Of a stretch of 64,000 nucleotides of DNA, positions 12,781-23,609 are shown in pieces (the stretch's first letter is position 1; the number at the start of each line of letters is the position of its first letter). Position numbers and translations under genes: made by a program. The DNA is from Asterias rubens. Taxonomy: Eukaryota > Echinodermata > Asteroidea > Forcipulatida > Asteriidae. The stretch is from the NCBI RefSeq assembly GCF_902459465.1, contig NC_047062.1:21767919-21831918 (forward strand), read 5' to 3'. The notes below the pieces were generated by a model. It was not told the DNA's origin, made no database searches, and worked only from the letters and a program-made list of their open reading frames with translations.

Positions 12781-12854
12781 GTCAGTTTTGTTGGTGTTGT
12801 TTAACATCTGGTGGCTGGTCAGTTTTGTTGGTGTTGTTTAACATCTGGTGGCTG
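12781..12854 (+). repeat. 37-bp perfect tandem duplication
   Basis: The unit begins GTCAGTTTTGTTGGTGTTGT at 12781 and again at 12818, and ends GGTGGCTG each time. It appears recent. Confidence 0.85.
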
Positions 12855-13344
12855 CACCTGGTGCAGACCGAACACTGGTCAATTTCCTTCAGGTTTTTGT
12901 TTAGATTACTTTAGTCTTATCAAATCCTCGATACCCTAATCCTTCACTTGGTGTCCCATTACAAAGCCCCACGAAGACAGTCATCAGATGTAGCTAAGAG
13001 GACAAGTAATTGGTTTTTCTGTTTCATTAATCATTCCATGCAGTGTCGTTGTTTTGTATAAATCTTTGCGGTTAGACCTACAAATCTAAGTAAATAGATT
13101 TGTTCAGTCAGCGCGTGCAAAGAGATCATGTAATTCAGTGTGGTTTACATTGTCCCCAAATGGGACAGTGTTCTTTATGGGGCTTGTTATCTTGTTCATG
13201 AAACCTTACACATATCGTGAAAGTGATGGGTCAAATGAGTTTGACTGGTGGTTGCTGCGGACATTTGGTGTTTTATCGCTACGTAGCATGTATGCTATGT
13301 ACGAAGTGTGTGGGCCTGAGAAGAAAAAAAAGAATTCCACATAA

Positions 13345-13424
13345 TGTCATGACTAGAGTGGGACTTAAACCCAGGGCCTCCGAATTAACGTGCCGGCCCT
13401 TGACCAACTGAGCTATCTAAGCCT
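13345..13424 (-). repeat. tRNA-derived SINE head
   Basis: On the minus strand it reads TAGATAGCTCAGTTGGTCAA (A-box-like), then GGGTTTAAGTCCCA (B-box-like). The ends do not pair as an acceptor stem, so it is a SINE, not a tRNA gene. Related heads occur at 25757, 26138 and 49055. Confidence 0.6.
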
Positions 13425-13783
13425 TTTGTTGACGGTCTCTCTAATTTGCCAATTTCTTTGGTCGGGGGTGTCATAACAACTTGTTTTTTGTGGTGTGTTT
13501 TGGTGTTTTAATTTCCGTTCATTGAAGTCTTGTTTTAGAAACCATTCAAAATTGAGATGTAAAATGGGAACACGTGCAGGTGCAGAGGGTAATGAATATT
13601 AAGTCACTTTGCCTAGTAGTCTGTTTGTTCGGTTTACCTATGCCTTCAAAAGCATTGAGATTGAGTTGTCAAAATATTATGATGCCAGTAAATGAAATGC
13701 ACAAACTGATAATTTGATTAGAATTCCCAATTGGTACAACTTTCATGCAAACCATTGGTATAATCTGTTAAAAAAATTCATTG

Positions 13784-14176
13784 GAAAAACGGGTTTTGTG
13801 AAAAACATCAACAGTGTTTACAAGTTTTGCGGACATGTTCAAACACTAGGCTGATCAGGTAATTTAGATCAGAGCCTAAACTCAAATACTGTGCGAACAC
13901 AATGTTGTTTTTGAAGATCTACAAATACCGTATTTCCGACTTCCAAGTCAAAGTGAGCTTTCAGGAAACCAGACCTTTTTTTCGATAAAAAAAACCTCTT
14001 GTGCATACATACATGTCTCATAGGAAAAACAGGTTCTGTTATAAACATTGACAATGTTATAAACATTGACAATGTTTACATGTTCAAAAACATTACTGAT
14101 CTGGCAATTTACATCTGAGCCTATACTCAAACACAATGTTGTTTTTGAAGATCTACAAATACCTTATTTCCGACTA
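13784..14176 (+). repeat. Diverged direct duplication, about 155-bp units
   Basis: 13784-13942 and 14022-14176 share GTTTACA...ATGTTCAAA, CTGATC, GAGCCTA and then an almost identical end: CACAATGTTGTTTTTGAAGA, CTACAAATACC, TATTTCCGACT. The second copy also carries a small doubled ATAAACATTGACAATGTT at 14041-14075. Confidence 0.75.
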
Positions 14177-14400
14177 TACAGCCTAGTTTGTATTTAAAGG
14201 CTTAACTTGGGTGTCAGTCAACTTCAGATTTTGGCGAGCTCAAAGGTAGTCAACAACCTAAAGTTCAAATGTTGGTCCTTTGGTAGCTAACTATTGGTGG
14301 TACTTTTGCACAATGCACATAATTATACCTCGCCTTTAACACAAATCAGATCCTGTATGTATTAACTATCCATCAAGGCTTAATAAGGGAAATATCGAGC

Positions 14401-14426
14401 CCCCCCCCCCCCCCCCCCCACACACA
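14401..14426. repeat. Poly-C tract followed by CA repeats
   Basis: About 19 consecutive C residues followed by CACACACA. Simple sequence. Confidence 0.9.
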
Positions 14427-14758
14427 AACCCCTCAAAAGAATAAATCATTTTGATTCCAAGCTGTGGTCAGTCCAAGTGTAATTAAATTGCCCTTTCTGC
14501 AACTGTTTGTTTGGGTATGGTTTTTATGGTCAACATCCAAACACCGTTGGGAAGTCGCATTCAAATGTCAAATGAGAGCTGTTGAATAACTTGCCAGCCG
14601 GGATTTACTCCAGGAAGTTCGGCCTATCGGCACACATGCTTGTAGAGGTTGAAATTTCCTTGGGTTATTACATGCATTGAGATTTGTACAATTAATTTTC
14701 CAAATGTGCAGCTTGGCTCAGAGTGTTTTAATACACACTCACAGGCCTGACACACTCA

Positions 14759-14927
14759 CAGGCCTGTATACTTCGTTTTTGAAAGGGCAAGGGCACCTAA
14801 GCTTTTTCTCCTTGGTAAATGGCACCCTATAAGGAAATTGTACCTTTCTAATGGAAAGGGCACCGAGGCAATGATCACGGAGCATGGAGGCAATCGCCTT
14901 TGTTGCCTCCGTGAAGTATTAGGCATG
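14759..14927 (+). repeat. CAGGCCTG-bounded interspersed element
   Basis: Begins CAGGCCTGTATACTTCG, contains TTTTCTCCTTGGTAAATGGC and GGAAATTGTACCTTTCTAATGG, and ends GCCTCCGTGAAGTATTAGGCATG. The terminal octamer is also doubled just upstream at 14742-14749. Confidence 0.75.
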
Positions 14928-15426
14928 CACTTAAAAGCAGTACTGCTCAAGAGTTTCAAGAAATTTCATGTTGGATTATTTGGGTTGAATGTACAGTAGA
15001 ACACCATTTATTTAGGTCTCGAGAACAGTCTCCCCATCGGAGCTCCAGGTCTCGGTCTCGGACTCCCAGGTCTCTAACACTACTGGTCATTGTGTTGATG
15101 GTTGCCAAACACACTAAGCCTGTTCAAATAGTCATGGATAGTACACATCGTACCTTCAATAGGTCATACATGTAATGGTGCCTCATGGGTCCCTGTAAAC
15201 TGAACACCAATTGCAGTTTTGGGGGTGGTGTATGTTTATTGAAGATCAAAGTATGCTGTAAAGGGTAATGCATTATGAATCAATGTATAGCCATCTTCCA
15301 ACCCCCATTCAAGTCGAGTGTAACCAAAAAGAGGCCAGAACTGCAAAATGATTTGATCCCTTCTAGGTGTTTAAATGTAATCTGTATTCAACATTTCTAT
15401 TCCAGATTAGAATGTTATTATACCAG

Positions 15427-15546
15427 GGGTGGATTTCACGTTAAGACTAGTCTTATCTTGAGTTAGGACACGTTATTTGTCCTAACTTATGTGTAGAACT
15501 AGCCTTAAGTTTTTACTATCTCCTAACTCTTTGTGAAATCTTCCCA
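15427..15546. repeat. Family E foldback element
   Basis: GGGTGGATTTCACGTTAAGA at the left and TCCTAACTCTTTGTGAAATC at the right are near inverted repeats. The interior has GAGTTAGGACACG and TTTGTCCTAACTT. About 120 bp, no coding capacity. Confidence 0.7.
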
Positions 15547-15967
15547 GGGCCGGTGGTACATGTACGATTAGACCTATCTTTATACCTGTATTGGTCGAAT
15601 ACATCATCTTTTACCATTGAGTACAAAGCCTTGTCAAACTTTATTTTTGAACTTTCATCTTTTTTTGCCTTTTGTACTTTTTGTTTATCCTTCTAATCTC
15701 CTTATTTCCAGCTGAATTAAAAAAAAAATTAACCCTTAATTAAAACATTTCAATGACTTAAAGTACAATTATTTGAAACTGTTGGGTGATTATTCTCTTC
15801 AGATGTCAATATTATTGTACAATAGGATGATGATCAGAATCAATGAATAGTATCTGAAATCTAGTCCGATAATTTCTTTTAGACTCTGATGATTTAATGT
15901 TGCAGATTTTATTTTTGTAAAGGTGTGTATAAAGATAGCCTGTATATAGATGCCAGTAAAGACCATT

Positions 15968-16101
15968 CTATATGGGACATTTGACATTCACATGGCTTGT
16001 ACAGTGAATGTCTACTTTTCATTTGCACATTGGACATAGCTGTACAAAAGTGAATGTTCATTCACTGTATAAACCTATGTAAATGTCCAATGTCCAATAT
16101 G
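15968..16101. repeat. Imperfect foldback, about 42-bp arms
   Basis: The left arm (ATATGGGACATTTGACATTC ... ACAGTGAATG) pairs with the right arm (CATTCACTGTATA ... CCAATGTCCAATAT). A possible small MITE; no other copy was noticed in the window. Confidence 0.6.
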
Positions 16102-16189
16102 AGACTAACTTTACTGTCACCATGTACAAGCGTGTTTGTTCATGTGATTATTTGACAACAAACTTTCACACCATGAATTCATTTGTGTG

Positions 16190-16345
16190 TGAGTTTGAAA
16201 CGGTTCTTTTCAGAACCACCCCAACTCATTAGAGATAGTCATTACATGGTGTTACCACAAACCTTTCTATATAGTTTATATCCTCTTTGCCAAGTTCCCT
16301 TTACAGGAAGATCACCTAAACAAGCAAACAGCAGGTACTTTATAT
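16190..16345 (+). repeat. Family D fragment
   Basis: The AACGGTTCTTTTCAGAACCA, TAGAGATAGTCATTACATGG and TGTTACCACAAACCTTTC blocks, then GGAAGATCACCTAAACAAGC at the end, match 57770-57950. Confidence 0.65.
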
Positions 16346-16351
16346 TAATTT

Positions 16352-16668
16352 TGGTTTTTTACCCATACACCGATGTGTGTTAGCACTGTATACTCAGTAC
16401 TTTCCCGAGTCCTGTGAAAAAATATCACAGGCATGTTACTCGGGTGGGATTCGAACCCACGACCCTTGCAATTCTAGAGCAGTGTCTTACCAACTAGACT
16501 ACCGAGGTTGCCCGGCAGCTAGAGGCAGACACTGGTCTAGAATTGCAAGGGTCGTGGGTTCGAATCCCACCCGAGTAACATGCCTGTGATATTTTTTCAC
16601 AGGACTCGGGAAAGTACTGAGTATACAGTGCTAACACACATCGGTGTATGGGTAAAAACCAAAATTAA
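16352..16668. repeat. Head-to-head inverted pair of tRNA-derived SINEs
   Basis: Two copies of one SINE lie in opposite orientation with their tRNA heads facing a short centre at about 16489-16532. Arms 16352-16488 and 16533-16668 look almost perfectly complementary. Each has the B box GGTTCGAATCC, the segment GCAAGGGTCGTGGG, and the tail CATGCCTGTGATATTTTTTC, ACTGAGTATACAGTGCTAAC, ACATCGGTGTATGGGT. The centre-left still carries a second A-box segment (GGTAGTCTAGTTGG read on minus). Confidence 0.9.
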
Positions 16669-16797
16669 TATTCTTTATCCCCGATGCAAATTTAACATCT
16701 ATTAGGTACTTTATACTTGGGTTTCTGTGATAAAAACAATAGTCTTAAGTACAGTCACTTTTGGGAATCCAACTCTGGACTTTGCGCATTCTACACT

Positions 16798-16985
16798 AGG
16801 ACCCAGTTTCATAAAGCTGTTAAAAACCGCTTAGCGAATCAATATGCTAAGCAAAAAAATGGATAGGGCATCAGTCACAACAATGTAAACTGTACAGACT
16901 TTTGGCTGGTAACCAGTTACTGCTGAGTAATATGTTCTGTGCTTAGCAAGTTGTTATGCTTATACTACAGGCTTTATGGAATTTT
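16798..16985. repeat. Family F foldback element
   Basis: Opens ACCCAGTTTCATAAAGCTG and closes near GGCTTTATGGAATTT. The interior has CTTAGCGAATC, GCTAAGC, GTGCTTAGCAAG and a CAGTCAC / CTGGTAACCAG centre. Short, palindromic, noncoding. Confidence 0.65.
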
Positions 16986-17263
16986 GGCACAGGTGGCCTT
17001 AAAGTTATGGTATCAGTGTTTCATTACTGTGGCTTTGAACAGGCATGCATTTTATCGGCTGATTTCTTCATATTTCCCCCTGCACACTGCCATAGAAAAG
17101 AGACTGTAAAAAATGGTGGACAGTTTTATCGCATTCGCAATAACAAAGTTGCTTGTCTCTTTAAAGGAATCGAACTTAAATGTTAATTTGTTTTGGCATA
17201 AAAAAAAGTTTAATCGGTATTTTCTTTTTCTTTATCTAATTATTTTATAATTATCACTATTAC

Positions 17264-17488
17264 TTGTTTTTATCCATCTTACTCTCTAAAAGTTGGACTG
17301 AAATTCACTCTATTCGATTGAAAGTAGGGACAAAATCATCTGCAGTTGTTACTAAAGCTTCAAAGGATTGGATGGAACTTCAATCTAAAATTAGAGAGTA
17401 CTTACTTCATACTCTTGGTCTTTATGTCCTGATTACAAGTGGATTTTACTTAGGAACTTTATTGTTTGCTATTTTACTGTTCATTTAA
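17264..17488 (+). CDS. Doubtful small ORF with a C-terminal hydrophobic segment
   Basis: An open frame of 74 codons from ATG at 17264 to TAA. The first half is charged (motif KASKDWMELQSKIRE) and the end is a run of about 25 hydrophobic residues (LITSGFYLGTLLFAILLFI), as in a tail-anchored protein. I do not recognise it. It could equally be a decayed exon or chance in AT-rich DNA. No promoter, splice support or homology was seen. Confidence 0.15.
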   Translation: MFLSILLSKSWTEIHSIRLKVGTKSSAVVTKASKDWMELQSKIREYLLHTLGLYVLITSGFYLGTLLFAILLFI

Positions 17489-17904
17489 AAGGTTATACGG
17501 TTAAAGATGAATGAGATAAAGGGAGTCAAATGAAACAAACAATTAATTTAATAAGTTATGTTATACTTAAACCTATACCTTCAGCCAACTAGTCAAATTT
17601 TGTCTAACCTGGAGGCAAAAGCAAGCAAGCAAACAAACAAAACAGTCGGAAAAACCACATTGCTAGGCCACTGTTTGGTTAGAGTAAATTTGTACGACAC
17701 CCAAACCCAACAGTGCACTCTTACTGTGTCCTCAAAAAGGCCAACTGCAACAATTGTAATGCATTGCAATAATTGCAGTGCGTCATGGACTAAGTACGGA
17801 TTCAAGAGCAAACAAATAATAATAGTCAAGTTTGACGTAAAAATAGAGTTACTGCATTTTAGTATTACAAAAAGTTAATCGCTGCAGTTGACTAAAGAAA
17901 GACC

Positions 17905-18010
17905 CTATTGATTGATTAATGAAAACAAATTCAGGAAAATGAAACATCTTGTGTAAATACATCAAGATTGGGGGGGGGGGCGGCATACAAGATTTTAAGT
18001 CTCAGTTGAA
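17905..18010. repeat. Partial copy of the sequence at about 19830-19920
   Basis: GAAACATCTTGTGTAAATAC, then ATCAAGATT, a G run, and CATACAAGATTTTAAG match GAAACATCTTGTGTAAATAC ... CATACAGGATTTTAAG at 19855-19912. Likely another fragment of the same LINE-derived repeat. Confidence 0.55.
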
Positions 18011-18384
18011 CACAAAAACCATCCTTGTAAATTTTGTACATTTTGTCCTTATTTTATTAATTTAAATGAATACGTGTGTATCACACACACACATAATTCT
18101 ACAATTCTGTAAGTAGCTTCGTATCTATATCTGCTTAGGATTAAATAAAACTATTGTGATAACAAAAAATAATAATAAAAATATAATTGTCAATTTATAT
18201 ACTGTCCTTTGTGTCGGTCATGATTTACTATTTGTGTTCTCTGTATGTATTGTTCTTTGAGGATAAAGAAGTCAAATTTAAAAAAATTAAATATTTTTAA
18301 AATTTGACTTCTGTGTTTAGGTTGTTTTTTTGATTTCATGATTGGTTTTGAATGATTGGTTTTGAAAAAAAAACCGATTATTTT

Positions 18385-18545
18385 TCGAGACAAGTTTCTG
18401 TTGAGCAAACATTGATACCAGCCACAGCTGTACATAAGACATGACATTTTGGCTGGTAACAATATTCTGGTAAGCATAATGTTGTTGTGCTTACCTACTT
18501 TGTATGCTTTGTAAGCACCTCTGTGAAATTGGACATAGACCCACC
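18385..18545. repeat. Family F foldback element
   Basis: GAGACAAGTTTCTGTTGAGC at the left; GTAAGCACCTCTGTGAAATT at the right. The interior has ATACCAGCCA, GGCTGGTAAC and TGTGCTTACC. Confidence 0.55.
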
Positions 18546-18556
18546 CAAATTGCAGG

Positions 18557-19360
18557 TTAAAGTCACCTGGAAGTGGTATTTTGTCAATATAAAGCTTTTG
18601 TCACCAAAATATGTGTTTTGATGTGTGGAATATGAATAAACATTTAACTAAGGTTTTAAAAAATTAGTTTCCATGTTATTTACAAATTTGAAAAAAAAGC
18701 CCGACCCGAGAGGGCGCTGTTCGTGACGTCAATCGAGGCGCGATGAATCGCATGCAGTGCCAACACAACATAGTGACGCTTGGCGCAAGCTAAAACATGC
18801 CCTCAAAGTTTAAACAATACCTGATTTTTTTCACGTTTAGGCAAATGCTCCTTTAGGTTCGTTACGTCTTTCGTACCTTCTTCGACTTCCCAACTAGCTG
18901 GACAAATTATTGGGATGGCGTCATGTTTTAGAAAAGAACTGTTCTCTCCATGTCAAAATGTGTAGTGTATTCCGGATTCTCGAAGCACGACGGCTCGAAG
19001 TGTTTGCTGCACAGCGCTGGGAAAAGACGTCGGATCGGACAACTTGGCAAACTGACCAGCAGCAATACACCTGGTAGACATTGCCGGAAAAATGCAAAAA
19101 AAAACTGTTTCAAAACGTACAAACTCACGACTCGGACTTCGGAATGTATTTGCACGTACGTGTGTTCGATGTTCGATCGAGGCAAAGTCTTCCTCGATTG
19201 ACGTCACAAAAGGGGTAGGCGGAGTCACCCCCGCACAACTTTATTTAATTTTTTAAACATATAAATCGTTAAAAACAATTACTCAAAAAATTATTTTATC
19301 GTTCAGGATTATATTCTAATGTTTGAAGAAGAAAAAAAGTATATTTCCAGGTGCCTTTAA
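18557..19360 (+). repeat. Family C terminal-inverted-repeat element, long copy
   Basis: Ends TTAAAGTCACCTGGAA and TTCCAGGTGCCTTTAA are inverted, with TTAA at both outer edges. It contains GAGGGCGCTGTTCGTGACGT at the left and GTCACAAAAGGGGTAGGCGG at the right, and two perfect TGACGTCA palindromes (18724-18731, 19199-19206). The central part is GC-richer. Overlapping short open frames on both strands reflect the inverted structure, not genes. Confidence 0.7.
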
Positions 19361-19688
19361 ACTATCACACTTAACTGAATAATGATAATCCACAAAATGT
19401 TCTATTTTAAAACATCTATAGGCCTACTTCAAGTACAAGTTTAAGAAGATACAATAAGAGTCGCTACTATGTATTTGTCTGTGGACAAGGGTCACCGAGA
19501 AGAAGAAGAAAAAAAGCATTTAAAAAGCAGGTCATATGTAGTGCTTGTAGTCTACAAAGACTACATACTCGGGTTTTGTTAGTCAAGATAAAGTCAATAT
19601 CGTACAGAGATACTAATACTAATAATAACACAGCATTTTTAAAGCGCATCAAAGCATCCAAAGGTCATGAACAAGAAGACAAATTTCA

Positions 19689-19920
19689 CTCGATTTCTTT
19701 ATAGGCTAATCTGAAGAGATGGGTTTTGAGAGAATGTTGTAATCGTGAGATGTCATGTGTGTCCTTGAGATGTTGAGGCAGAGAGTTCCAGAGGCGGGGT
19801 GAAAAGTTACTGAATGCCCTTTTAATTGGTTGATGGAAACACATTTTGGGAAACTGAAACATCTTGTGTAAATACATCACGATTTGGGGAAACATCATAC
19901 AGGATTTTAAGATATCGACT
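19689..19920 (-). pseudogene. LINE reverse-transcriptase C-terminal fragment
   Basis: The minus strand at 19689-19835 reads FSNFSPRLWNSLPQHLKDTH and then HSLKTHLFRLAY. This is the recurrent C-terminal signature of animal non-LTR retrotransposon ORF2 proteins (PRLWNSLP ... LKTHLF). No catalytic reverse-transcriptase motif is present, so this is a 5'-truncated dead copy. Confidence 0.7.
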
Positions 19921-20083
19921 ATTGCCTCTTCATATGTTTCACTCTTGCCTCTTGTTTCAATACTGATCATCTGTTGTCCGTTAATGCTCACTCTGAGCTC
20001 AGTAGAACAGGTACCCTCAGCTAAAAGGGATTGCCGCCAGCAATGTCTAAGTCTAAAGCACCATAGCCCATCAATTGCTCGAC

Positions 20084-20655
20084 TATTAAAGGGATTGTAT
20101 AGGTTTGGCTATTGGAACATGCACTGCTTGTTTCAATCCTGTAGAAGATGTATACCATAATTAACCAGTCTGTACATTTCATTTCAAAAGGTGTTGGCGT
20201 TTGTTAGAAACTGCTGAAAATCTAGAGCGGTTATGTACACGCAGGAAGAATAATCTGCAATTGGTATACACAATCTGAAAAGCGTAACTGCCTGTAGCGC
20301 TTCTCAGATTCAAATTTGTTGGGATAAAAAGTGATGTTGTTTCCAAAACCGCAGTACTTCAAAGTGAAAATTGCTCAAAAGGTATTTTACCATGATACAG
20401 CCCAAAGTTGGCTTCGGCTTTGGATTCGGCTTCAGGCTCCGTCCTCTCGTCTGAAACCCTGTGTGCGTATACGCAAAGCACGCGCAGTTGTCACAACAAC
20501 GGCGGGGCCAAGCTAGCCTGAGCCGAATCCAAAGCCATATCCAGTCGTTTCGAAAAGGGCCTTTAGCTTCTCATGGTGTAAAGTTTCTTACAGTAGTTTG
20601 TATTGCCATTTATTTTCACAGAGTCTCTACCAAATGTATACAGACCCTTTAAAAT
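20084..20655 (-). repeat. Family B element containing a GC-rich foldback insertion
   Basis: Starts TTAAAGGGATTGTATAGGTT and ends CCAAATGTATACAGACCCTTTAA. On + it shows CACGCAGGAAGAATAATCTG, the complement of the family's TTCTTCCTGCGTG. At about 20408-20545 an extra foldback has ends GGCTTCGGCTTTGGATTCGG / CCTGAGCCGAATCCAAAGCC. Confidence 0.6.
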
Positions 20656-20977
20656 TGTTTCTAAGCTGCATGGATTAGAAAGCGCTCCCCAGACCATACG
20701 ATGGTTTGAGGCCGTGATTAGCCCGTGGAGAGTTATAGGAGAGCCCGGTTCACAATCTCCGTTGTGATAAATTTCATTGACAAACTACGTGTGGGCGATA
20801 TGAGCTTATACAGACCCTTTAAAATTGTTTCTAAGCTGCATGGATTAGAAAGCGCTCCCCAGACCATACGATGGTTTGAGGCCTTGATTAGCCCGTGGAG
20901 AGTTATAGGAGAGCCCGGTTCACAATCTCCGTTGTGATAAATTTCATTGACAAACTACGTGTGGGCGATATGAGCTT
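20641..20977 (+). repeat. 170-bp tandem duplication, nearly identical
   Basis: Units start CAGACCCTTTAAAATTGTTT at 20641 and 20811. The only difference I see is GCCGTGATT versus GCCTTGATT. The unit includes the last bases of the family B element, so the duplication came after that insertion. Confidence 0.92.
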
Positions 20978-21189
20978 GTTGCTTGGAACAGTGATGTATA
21001 TTATACGGAATCTGAATCTGAATGCAGAACATAGAAACAAAACAAGTATCTTTTTTTACTGAGATATGTCATGGAGCTAATGCTCTCTGTAGTTTGAGTT
21101 AGAGTTGGATGCGCCAGCAGGGAAACGGGTGACAGTGGATGGGGTTGTTACTCTTAACCTATCGTTTATTCTTTAGTGGTCCAACAAGA

Positions 21190-21545
21190 GAGTTCTCCAC
21201 TAATCATCATGATATCTCTAATTATCCCAAATAGAGATATTTCCAAGATAGAGATATAGTAATATATGTACTATAGAGATATCTCCAATAACGATATATC
21301 TGATAGAGATATCCACAATATTGATGTTTCTCATTGGGATCTCACAGAGATATCTCAAATAGAAATATCTCTATTTTAGAGAAATCTCCAACAAACATAA
21401 AAAATATCTCTTGTTAGAGATATCTATATATTTATCAGGGATGTAATGAGGTAGGGCCTATCTATACTAATGATGATATATTACAGGAATATAATGATAT
21501 GTAATCAATGTGTCCCTATCTCTTAGAGATAGCTCTACCCCCAAA
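21190..21545. repeat. Cluster of GAGATATC-type palindromic words
   Basis: Dozens of overlapping GAGATAT / ATATCTC words in both orientations (for example 21208-21260, 21292-21312, 21345-21430), without a fixed period. Low-complexity, self-complementary AT-rich DNA about 0.5 kb before the promoter at 22060. Confidence 0.7.
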
Positions 21546-21744
21546 GAAGATAAATGTATAGATAGATAATCTATAGGATGTTATGCTTTAACTGCCAACG
21601 GTCAGCTCACCCGAAAATTCCATCGACACTTATCGGATTCTACTCTAATCTGTTCAAGGAGCTGCCATTAAAAAAAATATCTCCAACCTATTTTCTAAAC
21701 CATCCGACCGGATAATAGTATTTTTAAAAAACACTATAAAAAAC

Positions 21745-21905
21745 AGGACAGTTCTTTTCAGAACTGAGAAGTCTCCCGTACCACCGAACATCTACTCAGC
21801 GGTAGTAGAATTAAGCAAGACAGTTCTCTTCTAAAGAACAAACTCTACCTGGCAAGTAGATACACACATGGTGTTACCACAAACCAAACAAATATTGATA
21901 CCTCA
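21745..21905. repeat. Family D-like fragment
   Basis: Shares GTTCTTTTCAGAAC and ATGGTGTTACCACAAACC with the copies at 16190 and 57770, but the middle is different and carries two GTAGTAGAA/GTAGATAC-like stretches. Confidence 0.45.
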
Positions 21906-22059
21906 CCATCGAAGGCCTCAAATCCTTTAAACCTAAATAGAGATATCTATACAATTCGATTTATGTGCCCAAGTTCTGGGCATCTACTAAGTACTAAAAA
22001 TGATCGAAATGTCATCACTGATGGCTATTACTATGAGAGGCATTGCGCACGAGCAGAAC

Positions 22060-22126
22060 TACGTCATAAGAGGACCACGTGGTGTCGAGAGATACGTATA
22101 AAAATAACTATCATTGCGAGAGGTGA
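22060..22126 (+). promoter_or_regulatory. Putative core promoter with CRE, E-box and TATA
   Basis: CRE half site TACGTCA at 22060-22066, E-box CACGTG at 22076-22081 and TATAAAAA at 22097-22104 follow in tight order. A start about 25-30 bp after the TATA would fall near 22125-22130. CREB/ATF-driven TATA promoters are common for secreted neuroendocrine proteins. It is assigned to the 26339 gene because a splice donor follows at 22272 on the same strand. Confidence 0.5.
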
Positions 22127-22271
22127 GTGGAATTGTGATTAGCCCGAAAGTGGTCTCGCCGACAAACTGACGATCCGGACTTAACTCGAAACTAAACTTG
22201 AAGCTTAATTTCCATATACAGCCACTTTCACTTCAATAGATATAGCCATCTGTGGATTGTGAAGTATTTGG
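22127..22271 (+). other. Putative noncoding exon 1 of the acidic secreted-protein gene
   Basis: Follows the TATA box at the right distance and ends at a consensus donor, TTTGG|GTGAGT (GT at 22272). The next good acceptor on the strand before a credible coding exon is TTTTTTTACTATAG|AT at 26309/26310, giving a first intron of about 4 kb. The start base is estimated. Confidence 0.4.
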
Positions 22272-22475
22272 GTGAGTTTCTTTGTGTTTTATAAGTATGG
22301 TTTCAAGTTTACCCTGCGTGTTAGCGTTTTTCTGATTGAAATATCTTTCTGTTTAATAAATCTATGATAACACAAAGCAATGTTTATAAGAGAGCAGCGG
22401 TTGATTTTGAAATGTCTTTAGCTTATTGCACATCGTTACCAACCCCCCCCCCCCCAGTTTGTTTTGGAACCGTTC

Positions 22476-22831
22476 GATTGTTTTGATCCTATATAAATGT
22501 AATTTCATCAAATAAAATAAGTCTGTGAAATTGTCATTTCAAAAGGTCGCGTTTTTGAGATTTATTACCGAAACTCGGCAGCGAAGTTCACGCAGGAAGA
22601 ATAATCTCAACACAATCTGAGAAGCGATACTGGGGTAACCTTCATATATTCACATTATCGGGGATAAAAAGTGATATCTTTCCCATAACCGTATAGTACT
22701 TCGAATTGAAATGTTTCTCAAAATGCATTATTATTAGACCTACATCCAAAGCAGCTGTACTTCTCACCACGAATAAGCTTTTATTGAAATTATTTTTCAG
22801 AGTCATTACCAAATGTATACAGACCCTCTGA
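22476..22831 (-). repeat. Family B fragment
   Basis: Shares CACGCAGGAAGAATAATCT, GGGATAAAAAGTGAT and ACCAAATGTATACAGACCC with the copy at 20084-20655. The left end is indistinct, next to a C run at 22444-22456. Confidence 0.5.
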
Positions 22832-23029
22832 TAAGAGAGCCATCGGTTGAATTTGAACTTTCTTTATAGCCTGTTGCACAAAACAACAATTTTTTGTTCG
22901 TAGTCGATTTTCTCTCTCCTAAAACGCGAGCTGTAATTTATCAATAGGCTATATCGAATTCCCGTGGGAATACAGCCGCGATTTGAAGATCCAGCACCTC
23001 TATAGGCCTAATCTGCTCTTGGTGGATTT

Positions 23030-23123
23030 GGAACAGAATGAGTCATTATGTTTATTATCTGTTACCCACTATACTGATGCGCGTGAGCACCGTACTCAGT
23101 GCTTTCCCAAGTTCTGTCCAACC
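23030..23123 (-). repeat. SINE tail fragment
   Basis: TTACCCACTATACTGATGCG ... GTACTCAGTGCTTTCCCAAG is a diverged version of the SINE tail at 16360-16410. Confidence 0.5.
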
Positions 23124-23217
23124 TGGGGTGGATTTCACAAAGAGTTGAAACTAGTCTTATCTCGAGTTAGGACCATTTCTACGGTAGGACTGTCCTAAGT
23201 TTTTGTGAAATCGACCA
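23124..23217. repeat. Family E foldback element
   Basis: TGGGGTGGATTTCACAAAGAG at the left and TTTTTGTGAAATCGACCAC at the right; ATCTCGAGTTAGGACC and GGACTGTCCTAAG inside. Confidence 0.7.
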
Positions 23218-23218
23218 C

Positions 23219-23392
23219 TGGGCCCAATTTCATAGAAATATTGCTTAACAATTTGCTCCTAAGCGAAATGAGCAGGATACCAGTCACAAGTTGACTATGT
23301 TAAAGAATAATTTGGCTTATAACCTATAAGTCAAGTAAACACAACCGTGTTGTGCTTAGGTATTTGTGTGCTTAAACATTTCTACTAAATAA
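23219..23392. repeat. Family F foldback element
   Basis: TGGGCCCAATTTCATAGAAA opens it; GATACCAGTCACAAG, TGTTGTGCTTAGG and a TTTCTACTAAA close follow. It directly abuts the family E copy. Confidence 0.65.
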
Positions 23393-23609
23393 TGTATAAC
23401 AAAACTATGGCGGCTTCTAATACGCGCATTACCGTCACTCAGTGACGCTCAAGGTGCTAACAATATTTGTGCAAGGTGTGTGGGACTACGTTTTGAATTA
23501 TGAGGCCTTTTACTTTTAATAGCACCGTGCAAAGGTTTACAAGGTGCTGTAGTGCAATATGCTGCTAATCAAACCAGGAACACTGGGGCGAACCCCTTCT
23601 CTTTTTGAT

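Noticed and set aside
16430..16580. Two candidate tRNA genes
   Set aside because: Good A and B boxes, but the ends do not form an acceptor stem and both continue into the SINE tail.
18950..19228. Overlapping open frames on both strands
   Set aside because: They lie inside the inverted, GC-richer centre of the family C element and mirror frames in the copy at 39200-39570.
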